A DNA stretch of 64,000 nt from contig NZ_LYBV02000030.1 of assembly GCF_001660705.2 (NCBI RefSeq), positions 62,001 to 126,000 on the forward strand. Direction: 5' to 3'. Shown piece after piece: positions 45,326 through 54,043 of the stretch (position 1 is its first letter; every line of letters starts with the position of its first letter). A program made the position numbers and the translations under genes. This stretch comes from Saccharicrinis aurantiacus (GTDB lineage Bacteria; Bacteroidota; Bacteroidia; Bacteroidales; Marinilabiliaceae). A model generated the notes under the pieces. The model did not search any database and had not been told where the DNA came from. It saw nothing but the letters and a program-made list of their open reading frames with translations.

Positions 45326-46564
45326 ATGAAAACAAGAAAAACATTTTGGCTCCCTTTATTTATTACCAATTTTTTAGGAGTTCTAAACGATAATTATCTC
45401 AAGTACTTGGTGTTTTTCATCAGTACCACATGGATAATGAAAGATAGTGAGTCGATTGTTATTATGTTGGCCTCGGCACTATTTGTAATTCCGTATATAT
45501 TGTTTTCGCCCATTGCGGGTAAGCTGGCGCGCGATTATTCTAAAGCCAAAATAATACAACGTGCCAAGCTGGCTGAAATTCCTATTATGGTAATTGCCTC
45601 GGCGGGTTTTATATTCGAAAGCATTATCGTAACCATGTTTGCCATATTTTTAATGGGACTGCAAAGTGCCTTATTTTCACCTGCAAAGTACGGTATCATA
45701 CGCGATATTGGGGGTAAAGAAGGAATATCGTACGGAACGGGCGCCATGGAAATGCTCACTTTTATGGGTGTTTTAATTGGAACATATGTAGCCGGTGTTT
45801 CTTCAGATATTAGCAAGAGCGAAAGTTTGGGTACTTATCAATTACCAATAGTTTGCAGTGCTTTAATTGGCTTTGCTGTAATAGGATGGTTGTTGAGTTT
45901 AAAAATTCATCCTCAAGAGAGCACTCCAGAAGAGGAAGACGATACTTCGTTAAATCCGATAATATTTCTGGTGCGTTCATACAAATGGAGCAAGCAGGTA
46001 AAAGGTTTAAATGTGGTAATCATGTCCTTGGCTACATTTTGGGCCATAGGTTCATTGTTGCAAATGAATATTACAGTGCATTGTCGTAATGTATTAGAGT
46101 TATCAGATACCGCAACAAGTTCTATAATGGCTTCGGTAGCAATTGGAATAGGTTTAGGGTGTTATCTCACTGGCGTGATTATGAACAAAGGCATCAAGAT
46201 GTACTTGGTTCCCATTGGAGGCTTGGGTATGCTCATTTGCGTATCCCTAATATTTGTATTGAATCCTTCTACCACACTTTTTACCATACTAATTATACTC
46301 ACGGCTTTTTTTGCCGGAGTTTTTAAAATTCCGCTAAATGCCTTTATACAGGATAGGGTAAAAGGACGAATGCTAGGCTTAATATTGGCCTATAATAACC
46401 TAATGCTATTCACATTTATTTTGTTATCGGCAGGTATTTTTGGCGTGGTAGAAACCGCAGCAAGTTCAATAGGGGTTTTTGCCGCAGTGGCCATAATAAC
46501 CTTAATAGCAACACTGGCAGCTTGGATAAGAATACCAGGCGCCATGAAATCAAAACAATTGTAA
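45326..46564 (+). CDS. MFS transporter, lysophospholipid transporter LplT-like
   Basis: A 12-helix major facilitator of 412 residues. The start FWLPLFITNFLGVLNDNYLKYLVFF and the later FLMGLQSALFSPAKYGIIRDI are typical of the LplT subgroup, which flips lysophospholipids across the inner membrane. The next gene, 15 bases downstream, encodes an acyltransferase fused to an acyl-ACP synthetase, the same pairing as lplT-aas in enterobacteria. So the pair should recover lysophospholipids and re-acylate them at the inner face. The final part keeps the LKIPLNAFIQDR-like loop (KIPLNAFIQDRVKGRMLGL). The functional assignment is by family and context. Confidence 0.85.
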   Translation: MKTRKTFWLPLFITNFLGVLNDNYLKYLVFFISTTWIMKDSESIVIMLASALFVIPYILFSPIAGKLARDYSKAKIIQRAKLAEIPIMVIASAGFIFESIIVTMFAIFLMGLQSALFSPAKYGIIRDIGGKEGISYGTGAMEMLTFMGVLIGTYVAGVSSDISKSESLGTYQLPIVCSALIGFAVIGWLLSLKIHPQESTPEEEDDTSLNPIIFLVRSYKWSKQVKGLNVVIMSLATFWAIGSLLQMNITVHCRNVLELSDTATSSIMASVAIGIGLGCYLTGVIMNKGIKMYLVPIGGLGMLICVSLIFVLNPSTTLFTILIILTAFFAGVFKIPLNAFIQDRVKGRMLGLILAYNNLMLFTFILLSAGIFGVVETAASSIGVFAAVAIITLIATLAAWIRIPGAMKSKQL

Positions 46565-46579
46565 ATTTTAATATTGGTT

Positions 46580-49261
46580 ATGAAACAACATCATCCTATA
46601 GTTATAAAGTTTGCTCAGTTATTTTCTGTATTGGTTCGTTTTATTCTCAGTGCGCGTTACCGAGTAAGCATTAAAAATGCATCCTTACTAAAAGGGAGAA
46701 TAGCAAGGGTTATATTGCCCAATCATCAGGCTATAATGGACCCCGTTATTTTGTTTGCCAATTTGTACAAATATACCTCGGCAGTGCCGGTGGTTACCTC
46801 GTCGTATTACGATATGCCGGTGGTAAAATCAATATTTAAAACTTGGGGAGCGGTGCGAGTGAGCGATTTAGAATCGGGCAGCAGAAATACAAAGGTGCTC
46901 GATCAAATTACCGATGGCATCAATAAGAGTTTAGATTTAAATAATAATGTGGTTCTTTATCCTGCCGGACAGTTAGCCGGACAAGGGTACGAGCGTATTT
47001 TAAATAAACAAAGTGCTTTTAAAGTAATTGGCAACATGCCCGATGATGCACAAGTATTAGCGGTTCGCATATCTGGTTTATGGGGTAGTCGTTGGTCGAA
47101 GGCATGGACAGGTAAATCGCCTAATTTTGGTAGTATGCTATTAAAGTGCTTGGGCCTGCTATTGGCTAGTTTGTTGTTCTTTTTACCAAGGCGTAAAGTC
47201 AGTATTGAGATTATTGATGTTACAAAAGAGGCTAAGGCAAAGAGTAAATTAGATAAAAAAGCTTTTAATGAATACCTAGAAAGCGTTTATAACCAAAATG
47301 GCGAAGAGCAGGTAAAGTATGTGAAGTATCATTGCTTGGCTCCTAAGCTTAAAAAACAATTGCCCGATACTATTGTAGGCTCGGTAAAGTTTGCCAAGCA
47401 AGAGATGGTAAGCGGTAAGCACGATATACCCGACGAAGTATTTAAAAAAGTACAGCACATATTACATCAGATATTAGAAGGGCTTACTGAGATTAAGAAG
47501 AGTGACTTTCTTCAAATAGATTTAGGGGCCGATTCCTTAAATATTGTGGAAATTATTGATGCCATTGAAAATGAGTTTGAGAGTTTTTCACCTCCTCAAA
47601 TTATTGAGGTAAAAACGGTAAGCGATTTATGCTTGGTGGCCATGGGACAGTTTAAAACCGATACGGATTTAAAGCCCACCAAATTGTACCACAATGTAAG
47701 TGAGGTAAAGAGATTGGCAATTAATGAAGATCAGAATATATTACAACAGTTCATCAAATCGTTTACCACCCATAAAAAAGATCCGTTTTGTTACGATGCC
47801 ATGTTGGGTTCAACAGATAAAAAGACCTTCTTTTTAAAGACCTGTGTGGTATCTGAATTACTAAAAAAGGAAGTAAAAGAGCAGCATGTGGGCATAATGC
47901 TACCTGCTTTGCAAAGTACCACAATGCTTATTGCTGCTTGTTATTTGGCCGGTAAAATTCCGGTAATGCTTAACTGGACGGTGGGCAAAAAAATACTACA
48001 ACATTGTATTGATACGGCAGGTGTAAAAACCATATTATCGGCAGGTGCTTTTATTAGCAAAATAGAAGAGCAGTTGCCTGATGATTTAAAGGAGAAGATT
48101 ATCCTGCTTGAGAAAAAAGTACCCGAATTAAGTACGATCACTAAATTAAAAGGAGCCTTAAAGGCTACCTTTCCTGGGGTATTTATATCGGCAAAGCGCA
48201 TACCCGATGAAGCGGTTATTTTATTTACTTCGGGTAGCGATGCCTTACCCAAAGCAGTTCCCTTAACGCACCGTAATATTGTAAGTGATTTGGCCAGTGT
48301 GTTTAAAATTATAAACCTCGATAACAATCAAAGTTTCCTGTCGTTTTTACCGCCATTTCATAGTTTCGGATTCTCAGTATTGAGTATTTTACCCCTCTTA
48401 ACAGGAGCTAAAGTGGCTTATACGCCTAACCCAACAGACTCAAGGGAGGTATTGCGAATAATGAAGCATGTTAAAGCCAATATATTGGTGGGCACGCCAA
48501 GCTTTTTAAAACTATTATTATCCGAAGGATCGGCATACGAATTTAAATCGGTACAATATGCCGTGTCGGGAGCCGAGGCCATGCCCGAAAGTTTAAAACT
48601 TCAGTTTGAAGCCCTCACACAAAATGGTATTATACTCGAAGGTTATGGAATTACCGAGTGTGCGCCAGTGCTAACTATTAATCCGCAGAGTAAACAAAAA
48701 CTGAATAGTGTGGGCAAATTTTTGCCCGATGTTACCGGATTGGTGCTTGATGTAGAAACGCATGAGCCACTAAAAGCAAACGAGGCAGGAATGATTTATG
48801 CCAAGGGCCCCAATGTATTTGATGGCTATTTAAATCAGCCCGAACTAAAGCCCTTTGAAGAAATAAATGGCGAGCGCTATTATAAAACGGGCGATTTAGG
48901 TTATATAGATGAGGAGGGTTATTTGTTTATCACCGGAAGGTTAAAGCGATTTATAAAAATTGCTGGCGAAATGATTAGTCTGCCTTTTATTGAGAAAATA
49001 TTATTACAGAAATACGGTAGCAGCGATGCACAAGTTTTAGCCGTTGAAGGAAGCGACAAAGTTAAACCGGCCCGCATTGCCTTGTTCGCAAAAAATGATA
49101 TCGATTTAAACGAAGCCAATGCCTATCTGCTACAAAATGGAGTAGCGCCCATTGCTAAACTCAAAGAGCTAATTGCCATTGACGAAATACCTGTGTTAGG
49201 AACAGGCAAAACCGATTATAAAGTATTGAAGGCTATTCTAGAGAAGGATTTAGTCAACTAA
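46580..49261 (+). CDS. Acyltransferase-ACP-acyl-ACP-synthetase fusion (Aas-like)
   Basis: A predicted 893-residue enzyme with three parts in one chain. Residues ~1-215 are a PlsC-type acyltransferase with NHX4D (NHQAIMD, Asn48, His49, Asp54); YPAGQLAGQG stands where FPEG is usual. A hydrophobic helix lies at ~185-205. Residues ~280-360 are an acyl-carrier-protein domain with the phosphopantetheine Ser319 in LGADSLNIVEI. Residues ~385-890 are an AMP-forming acyl synthetase with FTSGSDALPKAVPLTH (549-564), a YGITECAP core and YKTGDLGYIDEEGY. E. coli Aas has the first and last parts but no built-in carrier, so this chain could load its own carrier and pass the acyl group to a lysophospholipid. 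The ATG at 46580 is preferred to a TTG six bases upstream. It overlaps no other gene and follows the transporter by 15 bases. Confidence 0.86.
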   Translation: MKQHHPIVIKFAQLFSVLVRFILSARYRVSIKNASLLKGRIARVILPNHQAIMDPVILFANLYKYTSAVPVVTSSYYDMPVVKSIFKTWGAVRVSDLESGSRNTKVLDQITDGINKSLDLNNNVVLYPAGQLAGQGYERILNKQSAFKVIGNMPDDAQVLAVRISGLWGSRWSKAWTGKSPNFGSMLLKCLGLLLASLLFFLPRRKVSIEIIDVTKEAKAKSKLDKKAFNEYLESVYNQNGEEQVKYVKYHCLAPKLKKQLPDTIVGSVKFAKQEMVSGKHDIPDEVFKKVQHILHQILEGLTEIKKSDFLQIDLGADSLNIVEIIDAIENEFESFSPPQIIEVKTVSDLCLVAMGQFKTDTDLKPTKLYHNVSEVKRLAINEDQNILQQFIKSFTTHKKDPFCYDAMLGSTDKKTFFLKTCVVSELLKKEVKEQHVGIMLPALQSTTMLIAACYLAGKIPVMLNWTVGKKILQHCIDTAGVKTILSAGAFISKIEEQLPDDLKEKIILLEKKVPELSTITKLKGALKATFPGVFISAKRIPDEAVILFTSGSDALPKAVPLTHRNIVSDLASVFKIINLDNNQSFLSFLPPFHSFGFSVLSILPLLTGAKVAYTPNPTDSREVLRIMKHVKANILVGTPSFLKLLLSEGSAYEFKSVQYAVSGAEAMPESLKLQFEALTQNGIILEGYGITECAPVLTINPQSKQKLNSVGKFLPDVTGLVLDVETHEPLKANEAGMIYAKGPNVFDGYLNQPELKPFEEINGERYYKTGDLGYIDEEGYLFITGRLKRFIKIAGEMISLPFIEKILLQKYGSSDAQVLAVEGSDKVKPARIALFAKNDIDLNEANAYLLQNGVAPIAKLKELIAIDEIPVLGTGKTDYKVLKAILEKDLVN

Positions 49262-49954
49262 AAAACCGCTGTATCCCGCTAGGGGACTGCACAAAACCCT
49301 AGGGGACGATGAAAAACTCTAGGGGAGCAGCTCAATAAGCTAGGTGGCAGAATAATCTTCTAGTAGCTTTGCGTAATTGTTTTCGGGGGCGACCCAAACC
49401 TTTAGTAGTTTGTTGTCATTTGCCTGGGGGACTGCATATAACTCTCGCTGACGATATGAATACGCTAGGGGAGCAGTTGAATATATTAGGGGACGCTAAA
49501 AACTTCCAGTAGCTTGGTATCATCCACTTAGAGGATGGCTTAAACCTGTAGTAGTTTGGTGTTGATTATCTGGGGGAAGTATCAGAAAAATTATCAGAAC
49601 AAAGTTATTGGATAGTTAACACTTGATAGCTGCTTATGCGCAGCACAGTGAGTTGATGTGAGAATGCGAATAATTGGATAAAACTTTTTTAATGCAGCCT
49701 GCTTGAAGCTTCCGAAACTTTGTTCTATATTCGTTCGCGAGTTCCGTAAATTACACTTAATCTGAAGGAGATACATGCTGTATGGCGTTGCCAATTGCAT
49801 TCAAAGTTTAATTGAGAAATAAGTAGAACTAAGTTACAAAAGGATAAAAAATATTAGCCAACCGTAAGTTCGTCAGTCAGCATATAGCATAAGACCGCAA
49901 CCTTCAATGTTCGCTAACACCCTAATATATCTAAACATTAAAATAAACTTAAAC
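49262..49954. other. Long intergenic region containing the 21-bp array
   Basis: A 693-base gap without a convincing gene. Its first half is the 21-bp array (49279-49575). The second half (49580-49954) carries only a short minus-strand frame (49594-49800) that I do not accept, and the start region of the next gene. Confidence 0.55.
49279..49575. repeat. Two-level repeat array: ~21-bp units in ~146-bp blocks
   Basis: Fifteen degenerate units, each with a core like CTAGGGGA or TTAGTAG, follow at steps of 19-23 bases (mean near 21, two helical turns). Taking the third base of the core, units start at 49281, 49301, 49321, 49342, 49362, 49385, 49404, 49426, 49446, 49467, 49488, 49508, 49530, 49550 and 49572. 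Unit n resembles unit n+7: 1 and 8 share ACTGCA, 2 and 9 ACGAT, 3 and 10 GAGCAG, 5 and 12 AGTAGCTT, 7 and 14 TAGTAGTTTG. Each pair is 145-146 bases apart. It is non-coding and between the aas-like gene and the next secreted protein. Confidence 0.75.
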
Positions 49955-50989
49955 ATGAGATCGAAATTAACACTATTGCTACTATCAATTTTTATTGTAA
50001 TCGTAAACTTGAATGTACATGGCAAGGCCGAAACAGACGACAATGCCGAACTATTGGGATTGCCAGGAGATAACCTAGACCTCTATGCCACGCTCGACTT
50101 ATTTCAAGAATCTAAAACTATTGAGGAGTTTGAAGCATCGTTAAACGAAGAAAAAACAGGAATTAATAATTTGGATTTAAATCTGGATGGAAATGTGGAC
50201 TTTATAAAAGTAGTTACACAACAAGAAGGAGATGATTTTGTATTTGTACTTCAGGTGGATATTCTTGAGGAAGAAGTACAGGATGTTGCCGTAATTTTGG
50301 TTTCAAAAGACAAAGAAGAAAAGGTGTCTATTCAAATGGTGGGCGATGAGGAACTCTATGGCAAGGATTATATTATAGAACCTAAGCTAGAAGCTCCTGC
50401 AATTACTGCTAATCCGGCCTACTCAGGGCCTGACACTGTTGTGGTAAAAAGTGAACCAGCTACCGTTGTGGTTGTTGAATCAGAACCTATTATACATTAC
50501 GTATATTCTCCAATGTATAGCCCATATTATTGTCCTTATTACTATGGGTACTATCCGCCATATTATCATCCATACCCAGTAATTTCTATCAATATTTACT
50601 TTGGTAGAAATCGTCATCACCGAAACCATTACTATGGAGGACACCGCGGAGGTAATACAGTGGTGATTAATAATAACAATACCTACAATAATTATAGCAA
50701 AACCAGAAAGACATCCAATACGGTTAATAATAATAAGAAGGAAGGGAATTATAATCGAAATGATGTATCTAAAAAGGCACCTTCAAATGTTGAGAACAAT
50801 AATAAGGTAAACAACCAAATATCTACCCCCAACACTAAAGAAAATATTCAGAAGAGTAATGTAAAGGAGAACAAGACTAAGGTACCAACCAATAAGTCTA
50901 ATGCTGTGCCAACTTCAATGCCCGCGAGTAAACCGAGTGCAAAACCAGCATCTGTACCAAAAGGTAAGGGAAAAGTAAGAAGGAGATAG
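49955..50989 (+). CDS. Secreted hypothetical protein with Tyr/Pro/His-rich and Asn/Lys-rich parts
   Basis: A secreted or periplasmic protein of 344 residues of a kind common in Bacteroidota and without known function. The start chosen (49955) gives a clean signal peptide (MRSKLTLLLLSIFIVIVNLNVHG); the earlier ATG at 49907 adds 16 residues that spoil it. Residues ~25-120 form an acidic globular domain with an EF-hand-like LDLNLDGNVDFIKV loop followed by FVFVLQVDILEEE. Then comes a Tyr/Pro-rich segment (YSPYYCPYYYGYYPPYYHPYP), a His/Arg/Gly patch, an Asn-rich stretch and a basic Lys/Ser/Pro tail. The tail could bind an acidic surface polymer. No neighbour gives a clue. Confidence 0.75.
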   Translation: MRSKLTLLLLSIFIVIVNLNVHGKAETDDNAELLGLPGDNLDLYATLDLFQESKTIEEFEASLNEEKTGINNLDLNLDGNVDFIKVVTQQEGDDFVFVLQVDILEEEVQDVAVILVSKDKEEKVSIQMVGDEELYGKDYIIEPKLEAPAITANPAYSGPDTVVVKSEPATVVVVESEPIIHYVYSPMYSPYYCPYYYGYYPPYYHPYPVISINIYFGRNRHHRNHYYGGHRGGNTVVINNNNTYNNYSKTRKTSNTVNNNKKEGNYNRNDVSKKAPSNVENNNKVNNQISTPNTKENIQKSNVKENKTKVPTNKSNAVPTSMPASKPSAKPASVPKGKGKVRRR

Positions 50990-51235
50990 AAAAGTGTTGC
51001 AGTTACAATGCATTATAGAATTTGCTGGGCGGATTCGATTTGAAGTTCAATGACTGCCAAATCATTTCCGCCACGGCTTTTAGTCATGATTTATTAGGCA
51101 CGCGGAATGAAAGTGAATTAAGGCGGATAATTAAAACGGCTGAAGCTGATCAATAAAAATGATATTACAATCATTATTGTAGATAGTAACTTATCGCTGC
51201 TCTTGATATTTTAACCTTAACAAACAATTATAGAA
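50990..51235. other. Gap with a short orphan reading frame
   Basis: Bases 51019-51156 stay open in one frame (46 codons with the stop, no start codon) and the end SELRRIIKTAEADQ looks protein-like. It may be the last piece of a decayed gene, but I cannot name the family. A GGCGGAT word occurs twice in the stretch. Confidence 0.2.
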
Positions 51236-51700
51236 ATGAATTTTTCAAATGTTACAAATGGCATTCTACAGTATATTGATACTTGGGAACAAAAATTAAT
51301 TGATTTACCAGTTGATACGATTTCAAATAAGAGAAATACACAAAACAGAACTATCAAACAGATTCTTGGACATCTGATTGATTCTGCTTCAAACAATCAT
51401 CAGCGCATGGTTCGTTTACAGTATATCGATAAACTAGAATTTCCAGATTATCAGCAGGATAATGACTTATGGATTGCCATACAAGATTATCAAAATGCAG
51501 ATTGGAACACAACAATTCAGATGTGGAAGTATTATAATTTGCACATTATTCAGGTGATAAAATCCGTAGATCAAACAAAACTGAATAGTTCGTGGCAAAG
51601 CTTTGAGGATTTTACTGTAACGCTTCGTCAAATGATTGAGGGATACTTAGGACATATTGAGCTGCATTTCAATGAGATTCAGGATTTGATTGATAAGTAG
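51236..51700 (+). CDS. DinB-like protein
   Basis: A 154-residue member of the DinB/YfiT-like four-helix-bundle superfamily, whose members use three His to bind a metal and are often annotated as DNA-damage inducible or thiol-transferase proteins. The candidate ligands are His46 in LGHLIDSAS, His140 and His144 in LGHIELHFNEI. Function within this large family is usually unknown. It is a single gene with its own terminator right after the stop and has no signal peptide. The position between two secreted proteins says nothing about its role. Confidence 0.82.
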   Translation: MNFSNVTNGILQYIDTWEQKLIDLPVDTISNKRNTQNRTIKQILGHLIDSASNNHQRMVRLQYIDKLEFPDYQQDNDLWIAIQDYQNADWNTTIQMWKYYNLHIIQVIKSVDQTKLNSSWQSFEDFTVTLRQMIEGYLGHIELHFNEIQDLIDK

Positions 51701-51730
51701 ACCCACCCTTCAGAACACTCCCTTGTACAA

Positions 51731-51762
51731 CAAAGCCCCGATAGCAAACTATCGAGGCTTTG
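51731..51762. terminator. Hairpin terminator after the DinB-like gene
   Basis: A 14-base arm (51731-51744) pairs with 51749-51762 with one mismatch and a CAAA loop. The stem ends in TTTG. It is symmetric and may also serve the convergent DUF1254 gene. Confidence 0.75.
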
Positions 51763-51800
51763 TAATGCATTATTAAGCAGGTGCGAAAATCCAATCTGAA

Positions 51801-53300
51801 TTATTCTACTAGTTCAGCATCCGACGGATACCATTCGCCATCAAACCATGCTTCTAGCGGACCGTAAAGTCTGAATATCGTATTCCAACCCTTGTTAGGG
51901 TTTGTTTGTATCCAATTATTTTTCATTCCTTTCGGAGCCTTAGGACCAATAAAAATATCCCACGATCCATCTTTGTTTTGTTTCAAACCTTTTTTGTTGT
52001 TATCAATACCAGGGAACTGCTGATCTGTTTGTAACATCGATCTGGTTTGGTTATCGTATATGGTAAACGACCAAAAATCTTTCATCGGGGGATTAGCCGG
52101 AATATGAAATTTGTAGGTTTTACTACCATCAAAGGTATTTCCCTCTTTATCAGAGTAGGCAATTGCATATTGCGAGCCCTTTCCAATTATCTTCATCGAC
52201 ATTGCAGGCGTTATTCCCGTAGCGTAAAAGTGAAAAGCACTTCGGGCATCCAATAATTTGGCTCCACCATGTTCAAACAAATAACTTTTATAAGCCAGCG
52301 GATTGAGCCATTGCGTACCCTCAAACTTATATAAGTATTCACTTCGTGGTTTAGCCATTTGTGTTCTAACAATGGCGCTACCAATTTTAGCCGCTTCGTC
52401 TAAAATGTTTTGCATACGTGCATCAGGCTTAAACTCTTGTCCTTTTACAATACCAATAGCAGCAAGCGTTCCTAAAATTTCAGAACTTTCGCCAAAGCTA
52501 GGTTCCGACTGAATAACCGCATTTATTTCGTTATAAATCTCGCTATCCATTCTATGAATGGTATTGAATTCTTTTCCCGATACATTTACAAAATTCATCT
52601 CCGGAGGATTGTTCTTTTTTGATAGTGGATAAATCTTAAAAGTCTCTTTGGTTGCGTTAACAGCTGGCATTGGGTCGCCATCCTTCTGAAAGCCTCTCCA
52701 AATAACCCAGTGTCCATAGGTATTTGCTTGCTTCACAAAATAACCATCCGGCACCTCACCTTTGTAGTTTGGAGGTAGTATTAAAAACTTACCCCCCTTA
52801 GCTTTATCCGGTCCCAAACGACCGAAATCGGCAACATATTTAAAATAATGATCATCAATAATTCCTAATACATCAGGCGGAGTTTCAATCACCATTGGTT
52901 CGTCGCCAAGCTCTAACCACGATGTCATGTATACCGAAGTAGTGTTGGCCGTTAGAAACAGAGTTTTTGAATCCATCAGCTCCTCAAATATCAATGCAGT
53001 TTCATTGGCTTTACCCATCGAAAGAATCCCACGTTTCATAGCCTCCATCGATGCAATATGAATCCCTTTAGTATAGGCATCTACCGCATTTATTAAATCA
53101 ATATAATCATAAACTTTTTCAGTAGTTTCAGGCAGCGGAACCCCATCCGTAAATTTTAATTCACCAAGATGTTCTGATTCAATCGTGTTCGCATTCTCAA
53201 TACCAACAGGTATTGTTGTGGACATTTTCATTTTCTGCGCATAAGCATTGTAGCCTATGCCAACACACAATAACAAAAGTGCAATTGCTTTATTTCTCAT
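51801..53300 (-). CDS. DUF1254/DUF1214 domain secreted protein
   Basis: An exported protein of 499 residues with a signal peptide (~1-21, ending NAYA). The central part (VYDYIDLINAVDAYTKGIHIASM and later SVYMTSWLELGDEPMVIETPPDVLGIIDDHYFKYVADFG) matches DUF1254. The C-terminal part (PANPPMKDFWSFTIYDNQTRSMLQTDQQFPGID, then DIFIGPKAPKGMKNNWIQTNPNKGW and FRLYGPLEAWFDGEW) matches DUF1214. The pair of domains is widespread in bacteria, and no reaction is established for it. The gene is convergent with the DinB-like gene and sits downstream of a 743-base region without genes. Confidence 0.9.
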   Translation of the reverse strand: MRNKAIALLLLCVGIGYNAYAQKMKMSTTIPVGIENANTIESEHLGELKFTDGVPLPETTEKVYDYIDLINAVDAYTKGIHIASMEAMKRGILSMGKANETALIFEELMDSKTLFLTANTTSVYMTSWLELGDEPMVIETPPDVLGIIDDHYFKYVADFGRLGPDKAKGGKFLILPPNYKGEVPDGYFVKQANTYGHWVIWRGFQKDGDPMPAVNATKETFKIYPLSKKNNPPEMNFVNVSGKEFNTIHRMDSEIYNEINAVIQSEPSFGESSEILGTLAAIGIVKGQEFKPDARMQNILDEAAKIGSAIVRTQMAKPRSEYLYKFEGTQWLNPLAYKSYLFEHGGAKLLDARSAFHFYATGITPAMSMKIIGKGSQYAIAYSDKEGNTFDGSKTYKFHIPANPPMKDFWSFTIYDNQTRSMLQTDQQFPGIDNNKKGLKQNKDGSWDIFIGPKAPKGMKNNWIQTNPNKGWNTIFRLYGPLEAWFDGEWYPSDAELVE

Positions 53301-54043
53301 GGATTTTAATAATTGAAGGTTAATACTCTATACATAACACTCCTATGTATTAAAAGGTTGTACTGACTAACTTAGTATAGAATTTACTCTTTTAAGATTA
53401 GGGCGTTCCCCTGGGTTCGTTATAACAATACCTAAAGCATAAATTTGCTCGGGGCGTGCTTTCCGTTCATACTCCTCGCTGCGCTGTGGGGTATCCACTA
53501 CAATCACTAACGCACAGAAGTAAATTACCTACGAACCTGCTCAATTTAATAGTTCTAGTTTTTCACTTTCTCAGCAAATCCTTTTGTTGCAAGCTATTCT
53601 TAGGTAATAATGGCAAAAATGGCTTATTCGAGAATACAAACCGGGAATAATTGAAAAAGTAAGATTACTCTGTCTCATCGGGTTTTTGAAAAATATGCCA
53701 AGAGGAATGTTTAATATAGATACAAAACTAGTAAAACAAAACATTTTTTCATCGTTCAAATTAGTACAATTTTGTGTGTAATTTATGGGCCATAACGAAA
53801 GTGGATAGATAAAAAATGGAGACTAGGTGAAGTAGAATTAGTGAAATAATAAAGGATCATAAAAAACAATGGGAGCATTGCTTCCCTTAGTTTTTTTAGG
53901 GTCATTATTCCCCAGTATTCAGCATTTGCTTAATGACTACAAAAGTAGATTTGAAACTCTTTTTGCTGCTTGAATTTATAAATTGGTGCGTATTAAATAA
54001 ATCCATAACTTGAAGAGTATGTTTAACAATAAAATCATGTATT
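53301..54043. other. 743-base region without genes; second palindromic repeat element
   Basis: Bases ~53400-53520 hold a GC-richer stretch (GGGCGTTCCCCTGGGTTCG, then GCGTGCTTTCCG, CGCTGCGCTGTGGGG, TATCCACTACAATCACTAACGC) that reads like the Bacteroidota intergenic repeat also seen near 6205-6300. A weak hairpin with TTAGTTTTTTT after it is at 53869-53905. Short frames at 53456-53650 and 53571-53759 are not convincing. I see no RNA gene. Confidence 0.45.

Noticed and set aside
49279-49575. CRISPR array
   Set aside because: Units of 19-23 bases directly abut, are degenerate and have no separate spacers; no cas gene is present.
49594-49800. 68-codon minus-strand frame
   Set aside because: Composition and codon pattern are like the rest of the non-coding gap; the start is inside a region with no promoter or recognisable domain.
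51019-51156. 46-codon orphan frame before the DinB-like gene
   Set aside because: It has no start codon and I cannot name a family, so I list it only as part of the gap.
53456-53759. Short frames on both strands in the 743-base gap
   Set aside because: They read through the GC-rich repeat element, have rare codons, and no recognised domain.
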